Positions 24,664-33,703 of a DNA stretch of 64,000 nt are shown here, one piece after another (the stretch's first letter is position 1; each line of letters begins with the position of its first letter). A program made the translations under genes and the position numbers. The DNA comes from RHKX01 sp963839535 (lineage in GTDB: Bacteria > Actinomycetota > Thermoleophilia > Solirubrobacterales > 70-9). The DNA lies in assembly GCA_963839535.1 (NCBI GenBank), contig CAWIVF010000008.1, positions 252,536-316,535 of the forward strand, written 5' to 3'. Below the pieces are notes generated by a model. The model saw only the letters and a program-made list of their open reading frames with translations. It searched no databases and was not told where the DNA came from.

Positions 24664-25506
24664 ATGAGACCCGAAGTCGACTGGCTCGATCTCTGCAGGC
24701 GGATCGTCGCCCGGCAGTCCGATCTGTTCGCGGCCACGCGGACGATCGCCGAGCGGACCGTCTACGAGGGCCGGGGCGAGGGCGGCGACATGACCCTCGA
24801 GCTCGACCGTCGCTGCGAGGACATCGTCTTCGAGGAGCTCGAGCGGATCGTCGCCGAGGGGCATCACAGCTTCCTGGCGATCAGCGAGGAGCGCGGGCAG
24901 GTCCAGCTCGGCGAGGGCGAGCCCGAGCTGCGCGTGGTGATCGACCCGATCGACGGCTCGATGAACGTGCGACGGACCCTCCCCTCCCACTCGCTTTCGA
25001 TCGCCGTCGCAACGGGCGACTCGATGGCTGACGTCACCTTCGGCTTCGTCCACGACTTCGGCGCCCGCGAGGAGTTCGCGGCGACGCTCGGGGAAGGAGC
25101 GACCCTCGACGGACACCCGATCGCCCCGCACGAGGAGGAGCCCGACGGCCTCGAGGTGGTGGGCCTCGAGTCCGCCGACCCGCGCTGGATCGCGCCGGCG
25201 ATCGACGCGCTGCAGGGCAAGGCCTACCGGGTGCGCTCGATCGGCTCGATCGCGATCACCCTCAGCTACGTCGCCGCCGGGCGCCTCGACGGGATGCTGT
25301 CGGCCCGCGGCTGCCGCTCGGTGGACGCCGCCGCCGCACAGCTCATCGTCCGCGAGGCCGGGGGCGAGATCGATTTCGTCGGCTACGACCTCGCCGATGC
25401 CAAGCTCGACCTCGACGCCCGCTACGCCGTCGCGGCCGCGCTCGGCCCGGCCGGCCTCGCCACGGTGCGCGAGGCCCAGGACGCCGGCTCCGCCAAGCCG
25501 ACTTGA
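24664..25506 (+). CDS. Inositol monophosphatase / fructose-1,6-bisphosphatase family enzyme
   Basis: A 280-residue metal-dependent sugar phosphatase. The family signature DPIDGS is at 94-99, preceded by FLAISEERGQ (Glu metal ligand) and followed by GSIAITLSYVAAGRLDGML and the C-terminal RSVDAAAAQLIVREAGG, the counterpart of the WDxAAG metal site. It lacks the Trp of that motif. Candidates are inositol-1-phosphate, archaeal-type fructose-1,6-bisphosphate or a related ester; sequence does not decide. The stop overlaps the TTG of the next gene (TTGA), so the two are translationally coupled. Confidence 0.88.
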   Translation: MRPEVDWLDLCRRIVARQSDLFAATRTIAERTVYEGRGEGGDMTLELDRRCEDIVFEELERIVAEGHHSFLAISEERGQVQLGEGEPELRVVIDPIDGSMNVRRTLPSHSLSIAVATGDSMADVTFGFVHDFGAREEFAATLGEGATLDGHPIAPHEEEPDGLEVVGLESADPRWIAPAIDALQGKAYRVRSIGSIAITLSYVAAGRLDGMLSARGCRSVDAAAAQLIVREAGGEIDFVGYDLADAKLDLDARYAVAAALGPAGLATVREAQDAGSAKPT

Positions 25507-26556
25507 GCGCCCTCGTCGACTGGTCGCTCGCCGGCCGGATCCTCGATGCCGGCATCGGCGACGGCCCGGCGGGGATGTCCTCCTCCCCGGACCTGACCGA
25601 GATCCATGCGAGGGCGGAGCGCGCCGTCCTCGGCTACACCGGCCTGCAGCCGGCGGAGAGCCTGCCCGCCGCCGAATGGGTGACCCGGCGCGAGTGGGCG
25701 GAGCTGAACCTGGGCTCGATGCGGGAGCTGATCGCGCCGCTCGAGGAACGGATGGCCGGATCCCTCGGTGGACCCCTGCGGTCGATCGCGGGTCGCATCG
25801 TGGCCGCTCGAGGTCGGCGCCCTCCTGGTGCTCGCCTCCAAGCGGGTGCTCGGGCAGTACGAGTTCCCGCTTCTCGGAGGCGGACGGAAGCCACGCCTGG
25901 TTTTCGTCGGCCCGAACATCGAGGCCGCCGCCGGTGAGCTCGGCGGTGCCCCCGGCGACGTCCTCGAGTGGGTGGCGCTCCACGAGGTCACCCACGCGGT
26001 GCACTTCGGCTCCGCGCCGTGGCTGCGCGATCACCTCGGCGGACTGGCGCGGCGGCTGATGGAGAGCGCCGCACCCGACCTCTCCCCGGCGGACGTGGTC
26101 GCCTGGATCCGGCGGGCCGGCAGCGGTGACCCGCGGCGTCTGCTCGCGGACGTTCGCGCCGGCGGGCCCCTGACCGTCCTGGCCCCGGCATCCTCACGCG
26201 CGACGATCGCCGAGACGCAGGCGACGATGGCCGCGATCGAGGGCTACGCCGAGCACGTGATGGACGCGGCGGCAGGTCCGCTGGCGCCCACGGTCGCGCG
26301 GCTGCGGGCCGCGATGGAGCGCCGGCGGGAGTCCGGCGGGACCCTCGTCCGCCTGGTCTCCTGGCTGCTCGGCCTGGAGATGAAGCTCCGCCAGTACCGC
26401 GAGGGAAAGCGCTTCGCCGACGGGGTCGTCGCGGTGGCCGGGATCGACGGGCTCAACCGGGCCTGGACCGGCCCCGAATGGCTCCCGGACGAGCGTGATC
26501 TCGGCGATCCCGAGCGCTGGCTCGCTCGCGTGGCCGCTCAGCCGCTCGCCGCCTGA
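25503..26556 (+). CDS. Zinc-dependent metalloprotease of the DUF2342 / F420-associated family, frameshifted
   Basis: The TTG at 25503 overlaps the preceding stop by 4 bp. The N-terminal part (VDWSLAGRILDAGIGDGP, LQPAESLPAAEWVTRREWAE) is typical of the actinobacterial DUF2342 family. A one-base slip near 25800 restores LEVGALLVLASKRVLGQYEF. The zinc motif HEVTHAVHF lies in the middle (presumed catalytic HExxH), and GYAEHVMDAAA supplies a likely third ligand region. About 350 residues. These proteins co-occur with F420 biosynthesis in many actinobacteria, but the substrate is unknown. The C-terminus ends in GLNRAWTGPEWLPDERDL, a conserved tail. Confidence 0.82.
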
Positions 26557-26641
26557 ACCGCGCACCCCTCCCTCAGAACCCCATTCCCAAGCGGTTTGCG
26601 CCCTCGAAGCGAGGCTTGGCGTAACCCTGGCCGGGCGGGGG

Positions 26642-26718
26642 TTTAAGAACAGGCGTTCGGTGGTACACTGAACATTGTTAGAAGTAAGGACGTTAGGGAG
26701 CAGCATCCCCGTTGCTCC
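26642..26718 (+). promoter_or_regulatory. Promoter and leader hairpin of the histone-like gene
   Basis: In the 197-bp gap, TACACT (26664-26669) is a good -10 with a weak TTTAAG 16 bases upstream. The predicted leader contains GGAGCA (26697-26702) and TGCTCC (26713-26718), a 6-bp hairpin followed by CTCTTTG. A long structured leader is unusual here, where many genes are leaderless, and could adjust expression of the abundant basic protein that follows. Confidence 0.4.
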
Positions 26719-26753
26719 TCTTTGAACTTCAATCGAAGGGGTTGAGAAACCAA

Positions 26754-27488
26754 ATGGCTACCAGCACCACCACCGGCAGCACCAAGAGCGCCGCACGCAG
26801 CAAGGCGAAGACGACCGCCAAGGGTCAGGCCACCAAGACCAGGAACCAGGCCAAGCGCACGGCGAGCACCGCCAAGACGCAGACCAAGCGGACCGCCACC
26901 ACGGCGAAGACGAGCACGAACCGCACCGCCAGCGAGGCCAGCAAGACCGCCGGCCAGGCCAAGGGCGGCGTTGTCGCCGTCGGCGAGTACGTCAAGCAGG
27001 CCGTCGAGACGGCCGTCGACGTTCCCGTCGGTGCCGCGCTGACCACCGTCGATCGCGTCGGTGACATCAACGTCCGGTTCAACACCCCGCACAAGCGCGA
27101 GGTCGAGATCCGTCGCGTCCGCAACCAGCTCCGTCGCGAGCTGAACAAGGTCGAGCGTCGTGGCGGCACCGCCCGTCGCCGTGCCCTCCAGTCGGCCAAG
27201 CGCACCCGCAACCGGGTCGAGCGCGAGGTCAAGCGGAACCGCACGGAGGCCAGCAAGCGCGTCCGTGAGGTCAGCGAGCGCGTTCGTCGCTGGTCTAGCG
27301 ACCACTTAGCCCGGGTCCCGGCCCCCTCCCAGGAGGGCGCCACGGAGAGAGGGTCCCGGAGGAATCTGCTCGCCCCATATCCGCGAGCAGACAACGGAGA
27401 TGGTTTCGAGCCCTCGGGCCCGCGACCGATCTCCACCTCTCCTCCCCGATGCACCGGGCCCTCAACGGCCCGGTGCATCTTTTTGTAG
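26754..27488 (+). CDS. Lys/Ala/Thr-rich histone H1-like nucleoid protein, 3' end uncertain
   Basis: The ATG at 26754 starts a strongly basic protein. Residues about 1-75 are AKT-type repeats (KRTASTAKTQTKRTATTAK), as in H1-like or mycobacterial HU-tail proteins. A non-repetitive part follows: GEYVKQAVETAVDVPVGAAL, TTVDRVGDINVRFNTPHKRE and then an Arg-rich helix (VRNQLRRELNKVERRGG). It should bind DNA and compact the nucleoid. The last 60 residues are atypical and the frame ends inside the terminator at 27488, so the true stop may be near 27297 with one indel. A second protein of this kind lies at 59311-59963. Confidence 0.65.
   Translation: MATSTTTGSTKSAARSKAKTTAKGQATKTRNQAKRTASTAKTQTKRTATTAKTSTNRTASEASKTAGQAKGGVVAVGEYVKQAVETAVDVPVGAALTTVDRVGDINVRFNTPHKREVEIRRVRNQLRRELNKVERRGGTARRRALQSAKRTRNRVEREVKRNRTEASKRVREVSERVRRWSSDHLARVPAPSQEGATERGSRRNLLAPYPRADNGDGFEPSGPRPISTSPPRCTGPSTARCIFL
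27448..27485 (+). terminator. Rho-independent terminator after the histone-like gene
   Basis: GATGCACCGGGCC (27448-27460) and GGCCCGGTGCATC (27467-27479) form a perfect 13-bp stem with a 6-base loop, followed by TTTTT (27480-27484). This is the clearest intrinsic terminator in the window. Confidence 0.9.
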
Positions 27489-27558
27489 ATAACTCCGGGG
27501 GAATGCTCCGCTTCGCGTCCGCTTCCCCCGGGAGGGGGCCCCACCGGAACGGGAAGCA
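27485..27558 (+). repeat. Structured intergenic repeat, copy 1 (upstream of mrp)
   Basis: This 74-bp element is nearly identical to 28767-28841. Its stem is CTCCGGGGGAA (27493-27503) with TTCCCCCGGGAG (27523-27534), one bulged G, capped by a conserved CTCCGCTTCGCGTCCGC loop region, and followed by a conserved GGGGGCC and ACGGGAAGCAC tail. It lies directly after the terminator and before mrp. Confidence 0.8.
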
Positions 27559-27598
27559 CTCCAGTGGGCCCGAAACCCTGTCTGCGATCATGCGGGGC

Positions 27599-28766
27599 AT
27601 GCCTTCAGTCACCCATGAGCAGGTCACCGAGGCCTTCGAAGTCCGTCATCGACCCCGAGCTCCGCAGGTCCGTCGTCGAGCTCGGCATGGTCCGTTCGAT
27701 CACCTTCCAGGAGGGGGGTCGCGTCGACGTCGTCATCTCGCTGACCACCCCCGGCTGCCCGATCCGCTCGCAGTTCGAGCGGGCGGTGGCGGACAACGTC
27801 GGTGCGATCGAGGGGGTCACGAGCGTCGGCGTCGGCTTCGACGTCCTCTCCGACGCCGAGAAGTCCGGCCTCCAGCAGAAGCTCGGTCGCCCGGGCGGGC
27901 TGCCGGAGGGCGCCCTCGCCAAGGTCAAGAACGTGATCTGCGTCGCCTCCGGCAAGGGCGGCGTCGGCAAGTCGACGATGACCGCCAACCTCGCGGCCGC
28001 CCTGCAGGCCGAGGGCAAGCCCACCGGCGCGCTCGACTGCGACGTCTACGGCTACTCCATCCCGCGCATGCTCGGCGTCAACCGCCGGCCCGAGGTCAAC
28101 GCGGAGCGCAAGATCGTCCCGCTCGAGGCTCCCAGCGGCGTCAAGGTCATGTCGATCGGGTTCTTCGTCGAGGAGAACGCCGCGGTCGTCTGGCGCGGGC
28201 CGATGCTCCACAAGGCGATCCAGCAGTTCCTCGAGGACGTCGACTGGGGCGAGCTCGACTACCTCCTGCTCGACCTGCCGCCCGGCACCGGTGACGTCTC
28301 GATGACCCTCGCCCAGCTCCTTCCCCAGGCGCGCATCCTCGTCGTCACCACCCCCCAGCCCGCCGCCCAGAAGGTCGCGGCGCGAGCCGCCGAGATGGCC
28401 GGCAAGGTCGACCTCGAGGTGATGGGCGTGATCGAGAACATGTCCGGCTTCACCGCTCCCGACGGCCAGCGCTTCACGATCTTCGGCGAGGGCGGCGGCC
28501 AGGAGCTCTCCGACCAGCTCGACGTGCCGCTGCTCGCCAAGGTCCCGCTCGAGGAGGCGCTGCGCGAGCACGCCGACACCGGCGATCCGCTCGCCGTCGC
28601 CGAGCCGAACACGCCCGCCTCCGTGGCGATCCGCCAGGCGGCGCGCGGGATCATCGCCCAGACGCCGGTGGAGCTGCCGCTGATGGAGGCGATCGCCGCC
28701 GACACGCCGGCCTTCGCCGCTCCGATCAGCGGTACCGAGCTACCGGTCGTCCAAGCCGGCGGCTAG
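27599..28766 (+). CDS. mrp: Mrp/ApbC/NBP35 family Fe-S cluster carrier ATPase, frameshifted near the start
   Basis: The ATG at 27599 gives MPSVTHEQVTEAFEV. One base slip near 27645 leads to VIDPELRRSVVELGMV, the start of a DUF59/MIP18 domain. The main domain is a deviant-Walker P-loop ATPase: VASGKGGVGKSTMTANLA, DCDVYGYSIPRMLG, LLLDLPPGTGD. It assembles and hands on Fe-S clusters as a dimer in the cytoplasm. The CxxC usual near the C-terminus of many homologues is not evident. About 389 residues. The gene is bracketed by two copies of the same structured repeat. Confidence 0.92.
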
Positions 28767-28841
28767 GTAGACAACTCCGGGGAGATGCTCCGCTTCGCGT
28801 CCGCTCTCCCCGGGAGGGGGCCACACCTGGACGGGAAGCAC
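28767..28841 (+). repeat. Structured intergenic repeat, copy 2 (downstream of mrp)
   Basis: Near-identical to copy 1. The stem reads CTCCGGGGAGA (28775-28785) with TCTCCCCGGGAG (28805-28816). Relative to copy 1, GGGGGAA has become GGGGAGA while the other arm changed from TTCCCCC to TCTCCCC, so pairing is kept by compensatory changes. The loop CTCCGCTTCGCGTCCGC is unchanged. Confidence 0.8.
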
Positions 28842-28866
28842 GGAGGAGGGATGCTGGGGCGCGGGC

Positions 28867-29700
28867 CTAAGCGTCTTCTCCGCTGAGGTCATCGCCGCCG
28901 CCAGCAGGCCCGCGCAGGCGAACGAGGCGAAGATCAGCGCGCGCGGACGGGCGAGGAAGCCGGTGCCCGCGCTGAAGATCGGGACGCCGCGGGCGGAGAG
29001 CGCCGCGAGCGCGAAGACGGCCGCGAGCGCCAGGCCCAGGGCGATCAGGCCCAGTTCGGTCGCCACCGAGCCGCAGCCGGTCCCGCCGCCAAGCTCCCGG
29101 GTCTGCTCCGCGTTCCCCCGCGGATCGGGCCAGAGCCGGATGGCGACGGCGGCGATGGCGCCCACGGCGAGGCAGACGAGAGTAGGCGCCGACCGCGTCG
29201 CTCGGCCGGTGCCAGCCGGCCGCCACGACCGCGATCCCGAAGGCCGCGCCGATCCCGCCGGCGGCGAGCGCCGTGGCGATGCGCAGGCGCGCCGGGACCA
29301 CCAGCATCGCCGCGATGCAGACCGCCATCCCGACCGTGGTGTGGCCGGAGGGGTAGGAGTTCTCCCCGTCGTTCAGCGACGTCGCAACGAGCTCGGGCCG
29401 CTCGAGCAGGACCAGCTTCAGGACCTCCGTGCAGGCGATGGCGAGGCCGATCGAGGCGGCGGCGATCAGGGCCCTGCGCGGGCGCCCGCGGAGGAAGGCG
29501 ACGCCGGCGACGAGCGCCGTCGCGAGGGCCAGGGTGCCGACGCTGACGATGCGCAGGAAGCCGTCGGCCTGGTCGGTCCGCAACTCGGAGATGACGTCGC
29601 GCCCGAGCAGAGCGCGCTCGTCGAGCGACTGGCCCCAGCGGGTGCCGACGGCGATGAAGTAGACGACGATCACCGCGATCGCGGCGACGAACGCGAGCAT
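28867..29700 (-). CDS. PAP2 superfamily phosphatase, membrane-bound, frameshifted
   Basis: From ATG 29700 the protein starts with a membrane segment (LAFVAAIAVIVVYFIAVG) and others follow. The phosphatase motifs are KLVLLERPE for motif 1, SYPSGHTTVGMAV for motif 2 and AGWHRPSDAVGAY for motif 3. After AVGAY the frame shifts near 29170 and the final membrane segments (AIAAVAIRLWPD, GLIALGLALAAVFALAALSA, ALIFASFACAGLLAAAM) are read in another frame. An alternative ATG at 29737 exists out of frame. It should dephosphorylate lipid substrates such as undecaprenyl pyrophosphate or phosphatidate outside the cytoplasm. Exact stop uncertain. Confidence 0.78.
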   Translation of the reverse strand: MLAFVAAIAVIVVYFIAVGTRWGQSLDERALLGRDVISELRTDQADGFLRIVSVGTLALATALVAGVAFLRGRPRRALIAAASIGLAIACTEVLKLVLLERPELVATSLNDGENSYPSGHTTVGMAVCIAAMLVVPARLRIATALAAGGIGAAFGIAVVAAGWHRPSDAVGAYSRLPRRGRHRRRRHPALARSAGERGADPGAWRRDRLRLGGDRTGPDRPGPGARGRLRARGALRPRRPDLQRGHRLPRPSARADLRLVRLRGPAGGGDDLSGEDA

Positions 29701-29753
29701 GAGGAGCTGGCGCGAGCATCCGCGAGGGGTCGCTCATCCCCTCATCGGGGGCG

Positions 29754-30017
29754 CTACTTGCTGGCGAAGTAGTCGGCGTTGAGCTGCGCGAAGGGCGTCC
29801 ACTCGGCCGGGAGCTGGTCCTCGGCGAAGCAGGCGTCGACCGGGCACGCCTCGACGCAGGCATCGCAGTCGATGCACTCGTCGGGATCGATGTAGAGCTG
29901 CTTCTGGGCCTCGTAGTCGGGCTCGTCGGGGGTCGGGTGGATGCAGTCCACCGGGCAGACCTCGACGCACGAGTTGTCCTTTTCCCCGATGCAGGGCTCT
30001 GCGATTACGTAGGTCAA
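29754..30017 (-). CDS. fdxA: 7Fe ferredoxin (3Fe-4S and 4Fe-4S)
   Basis: An 87-residue ferredoxin from TTG 30017, which follows GAGAGGGAAACG. Cys9-x7-Cys17-x3-Cys21-Pro and Cys48-x2-Cys51-x2-Cys54-x3-Cys58-Pro match the actinobacterial FdxA pattern, in which Cys9, Cys17 and Cys58 bind a 3Fe-4S cluster and Cys21, Cys48, Cys51 and Cys54 a 4Fe-4S cluster. It carries low-potential electrons to cytochromes P450 or oxidoreductases. The C-terminal LNADYFASK tail is also typical. It is a single gene, divergent from the SDR gene. Confidence 0.95.
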   Translation of the reverse strand: MTYVIAEPCIGEKDNSCVEVCPVDCIHPTPDEPDYEAQKQLYIDPDECIDCDACVEACPVDACFAEDQLPAEWTPFAQLNADYFASK

Positions 30018-30121
30018 GGTCGTTTCCCTCTCGTTGTGTAGTTGGCAGCCCGGGCCCGCGAAGCGGACCGCGAGCGCGTCATTGTAGGGGGCGCGATGGC
30101 GCGGGTAGGGTTGCGAGCCGA

Positions 30122-30992
30122 ATGATCCTTCTCACCGGAGCCACCGGTCTGGTGGGCTCGGCACTCCTTCCCCGCCTGCTCGACGAGGGCCACGACGTCC
30201 GCTGCCTCGTCCGCGATCCGCGGCGGCTCGGGCCCGGAGCGGGTCCGGGTGCAGCTCTCGCTCGCCGACCTCGGCGATCCGCGCGGCCTGCGCCACGCCG
30301 TGCGCGGGGCGGACACCGTCATCCACCTCGCCGCCGCGATCCGGGACCAGCCGCCCCGCCGGGTCGAGGAGATCACGGCGCTGGGGACCCACCGCCTGCT
30401 GCGCGAGGCCGAGCGGGCCGGGGTGCGCCGCTTCGTCTTCTTCAGCGCCCTCGGCGCCACCTCGTTCCAGCGAACCCGCTTCTTCCGCTCGAAGGCGCTC
30501 GCCGAGCACCGGGTGGCGGAGTCGCCGCTCGAGACCACGGTCTTCGCACCGTCGATCGTCTACGACCCCGACGACGACTGGATGCGGCTGCTGCGGCGGC
30601 TGGCGCTCCTCCCCCTGCTGCCGATCTCCGGCCGCGGGACCGCGACCTACGAGCCGATCTGGGCTCAGGACGCCGCGAGCGCGGTGATCGCATCACTCGA
30701 CGCACCGCCGGGCCGCTACGAGCTGGCCGGCCCCGAACGGCTCAGCTACGAGGCGATCGCCCGGCTCGTCGCCCGCGCCGCCGGCCGGGAGCGTCCCGCG
30801 GTGCATGTGCCGCTGCCCTTCGTCCGCTCCGGGCTGATCTGGCTGCGCCGCCTGTTCGGCGAGGCCGCCTTCGCCACCTGGGAGGAGGCCGAGCTCCTCG
30901 AGGTGCCGATGGTCAGCGAGCGCGGGACAGCCGACGCTCGCAGCCTCGGGGTCGAGCCTGCGGCGATGGCCGCGGTGCTCGGCGCCGCCTGA
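30122..30992 (+). CDS. NAD(P)-binding SDR/NmrA-like epimerase-type protein (NDUFA9-like), frameshifted
   Basis: The ATG at 30122 begins MILLTGATGLVGSALLPRLL, the Rossmann GxxGxxG site. A slip around 30230 leads to VQLSLADLGDPRGLRHAVRG, then ADTVIHLAAAIRDQP and RRFVFFSALGATS. The later part (TTVFAPSIVYDPDDDWMRLL, YELAGPERLSYEAIARLVA) is typical of atypical SDRs of the complex I NDUFA9-like or NmrA type, which often lack the YxxxK catalytic pair. Role unknown: redox sensing or sugar/lipid reduction are possible. It is convergent with and touches the acyltransferase gene, whose stop begins at 30993. Confidence 0.78.
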
Positions 30993-32311
30993 TCACTTCC
31001 GCGCCGCTTCGCAGAGCCCCCGCGCCTCGGCCTCCACGCCCGCGGCCATCGTCTCGACCCCGTCGACGATCGCGGGGTCCGCGCAGAAGCCGAAATGCAG
31101 GTCGCCCGCCAGGGAGACGACCGCAACGCGGAGGCCGTGCCGCTCGCCGATCTCGGCGAGCGAGTGCATCGAGAGGACCGGGGCGCCGAGCACCGACACG
31201 GGCCGCCGCGGCCCGGGGACGTTGGAGACGGAGAGCGCGAAGTTCCGCGGGCCGGCCTCGATCCGCTCCGCCAGTCGCTCGAGCCGGGGCGAGGCGGTGC
31301 GGAGGCCGCGCAGCAGGTCCTCGCGGGCCTCCGCGTCATGCGCCTCCTTGCGCTTCGCCGTCGCCGCCTGCACCGCCCGCAGCCTGCGGACGGGATCGCG
31401 CTCGTGCAGCGGCAGCCGCAGCGAGAAGAAGGAGTCGCGGTTGGCGGCGGAGTCGCCCTCGTGGTGGAGGCTCACGGGGATCCGCACCCGGACGTCACCG
31501 AGCGAGCCGTGGTGCTCCTCCAGCCAGTGCCGCAGCGACCCGCTGACGACCGCGAGGACGGCATCGTTGAGCGTCGCTCCGGCGAGCGCCTTGGCGGCGT
31601 CGTGCAGCGGCGCGAGCGGGACGCTCGCCAGCGCCACCCGGCGCTCGGCGCCGATCCGCCCGTCGAACGGCGAGCGCCGGACCGACTCGCCGAACTCCCG
31701 CTCGATCAATGCCGCGAGGTGCGCGCGGCGGCGGGCGTCGTCGGGATGCCGCCCCGGCGGCGGGCCGGCCCCGGCGGCCGCGTGGTCGGGGGGCGCCGGC
31801 GCCTCGTCCCAGAGGACCGCGCGGGCCAGCCGGATGCAGGCCGTCCCGTCGGCGAGGGAGTGGTGGATGCGCCAGATCAGCACCGCCCCGCCATCGGCGG
31901 TCGGCGCGTGGTGGATCTGCCAGAGCGGTCGGTCGCGGTCGAGCCGCTCCCCGAACAGGCGCGCCACCTCGATGGGGATCCGATCGTCGCTGAGCGGCTC
32001 CGAGGCATCGAGGGCCCGGACCCGGCGCGTCGATGTCGAAGTCGTCGCAGGGGACCCAGGCCGGTCGGCCGTCCGGCCGTTCCCAGACGCCAACCGAGCT
32101 CCGGCGCGCCGGCCATCCTCGCCGCGATCAGCTCGCGGACCTGCTCGAGGTCCGGGGCCCCGGGCCCGAGGCGGATCACCTTGCATGTGTGTCCGGCGAC
32201 CGTCTCGGACTCGAGCTCGAGGATCGCGACGTCCTCGGGCTCGAGCGGGATCGCGGCACCCGCGTGACGCAGGGAACGAGTCGGCTGACGTCCGCGGCAC
32301 GATCGTGGCAT
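30993..32311 (-). CDS. Wax ester synthase/diacylglycerol acyltransferase (WS/DGAT) family protein, several frameshifts
   Basis: From ATG 32311 the protein reads GAAIPLEPEDVAILELESE and LEQVRELIAARMAGAPELGW. Between about 32090 and 32020 several indels break it, with fragments WERPDGRP, AWVPCDDFDIDA and VRALDASEPLSDDRIP in three frames. It then runs cleanly through the acyltransferase motif IHHSLADG (HHxxxDG), NDAVLAVVSGSLRHWL, SVSNVPGPRRPVSVLG and SLAGDLHFGFCADP to its stop. About 435 residues. Members esterify fatty alcohols or diacylglycerol with acyl-CoA to store lipid, common in actinobacteria. The exact 5' end is unsure because it abuts the CARDB protein gene. Confidence 0.8.
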
Positions 32312-33566
32312 CGGTCCCGTTGACGATCCTCGAGATCCCCGTGAGGCTGGAGAAGCTCTGGTTGACGACGGCGTCGGGCGGAAGTGGCGTCAGCAGGTTG
32401 TCCACCCGGACGTCATCGGTGTTCTTGGCGAGGATCCAGTCCCCGTTCACGATCTCGTCGATGGTGACGGGACTGAGTACGACGAGCACGTGCGTCGTAG
32501 CTCGAGCGGACAGCAGCGCCAGGGTTCGCGGTCGTGACGTGCTCGTCGGCGTGCACGCTCGATCCAGTGCCGGTCACGGTCACGTTGGTGATGGACGTCA
32601 GCTCCGTGCCGCTCACGGTCCCGTCGACGGTGACGACGTCGCCCTGGTTGCTGCCGTGAACGTGCCGAACAGCTCGAGCGCAGACTATTCCGGGCCCATG
32701 AAAACCTGATGGCTCGTGGGAGCGTGCTGGACCCACATCCGTCGAGGTCCGGCTCCCTCCCTCGATGGCAGTAACCGTCACGCCCGAGAGGCGGACGGGC
32801 TGCCCGATCCGGAGCGCTCCCCTGGTTGATGGCGTAGACCGACGCGGGACATGGCTGAGCCCCGGGATTGGCGACGGCGGGGCACGAGGTCGCAGACATC
32901 CCCCTTGCCATCCAGTGTCGGCGTCTTCCTGGTTCGGATTGGCCACCGACGGGACAGTTGTCGCTCGAGTTCGGATCGCCATCGCCGTCTGTGTCTGAGA
33001 TCGCAGGCGTTGCCGACGCCGTCGTCGTCGGCGTCGGCCTGGGTGGGATTGGCGACGTCGGGCAGTTGTCGACGGAGTCCTCCACCCCGTCGGCGTCCGC
33101 GTCCGGCGGACCGGGGGAGGCGACGACGACGGTGCCGTCCGCCGCGTGGCAGTTGTTGCCCTCCCGCTTCTCCTTCACGGCCTTCCCCGACATCGGCGCA
33201 GGCCAGGAGGCGATAGCTGCCGGGATCCAGGTCCGAGCCTCCGGCGAGCCGCGGTTGCGACGAACCCTTGCTCGCCTTCCTGGGCTTCAGCTTGGGGATC
33301 TGCCGGGTGCCGACGAGCTGCTCGTCGTCCTCGTCGAAGGAATCGTTCGAGGAGAGATAGAAGCCCGTCTCGGAAGCACGAGCGCGGCGCTTGCCCCGGT
33401 TCACGGTCTTGTCGCTGACGTTCAGCGAGTCACCGGGCGCGATCGAGCCGGTGGGCCCGGAGACGGAGACGTTCGCGACCTTCAGGTCGGGCCGCCGCTT
33501 GCCCGCATCCGCGGCGGCGGGCAGCAGGGCAAGGCTCAGCAGCGCCGCCCCGACGAACCTCAGCAT
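32290..33566 (-). CDS. Secreted CARDB - thrombospondin type 3 repeat protein, multiply frameshifted
   Basis: The ATG at 33566 opens a signal peptide (MLRFVGAALLSLALLPAAADA). A CARDB-like beta-sandwich follows: DLKVANVSVSGPTGSIAPGD, then TGFYLSSNDSFDEDDEQLVG and GSYRLLACADV. In shifted frames come TSP3-type calcium repeats (DADADGVEDSVDNCP, VANPTQADADDDGVGNACD, DTDGDGDPNSSDNCP). A C-terminal domain has IGQPVRLSGVTVTAIEGGS, GDVVTVDGTVSGTELTSITN and NGDWILAKNTDDVRVDN, reminiscent of the OB-like part of secreted nucleases. It should be an extracellular calcium-stabilised adhesin or enzyme. At least four frame changes occur, and the 3' boundary is approximate. Confidence 0.62.
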
Positions 33567-33624
33567 CCGCGTCCCTGCCCATACCCGAAGCACCTTACAC
33601 CGCTCCTCTTGCGCTTTTCAACGC

Positions 33625-33655
33625 AGAAGGGCCCGGGATCTCGCCCGGGCCCTTC
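33625..33655 (-). terminator. Hairpin downstream of groEL
   Basis: AGAAGGGCCCGGG (33625-33637) pairs perfectly with CCCGGGCCCTTCT (33643-33655) around a short loop, about 50 bp past the groEL stop. No T-run follows on either strand, so it is a strong hairpin that may stop transcription or protect the groEL mRNA end. Confidence 0.6.
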
Positions 33656-33703
33656 TGTGAAAGCGGTGCGGCCGTGCGGGCCGCGAGAGGTCCGGAGACC
33701 TCC

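Noticed and set aside
27297..27488. C-terminal extension of the first histone-like protein as a real domain
   Set aside because: The residues are Pro/Ser/Arg-rich without pattern, and the frame ends inside the T-run of a strong terminator, so it is more likely frame readthrough after an indel.
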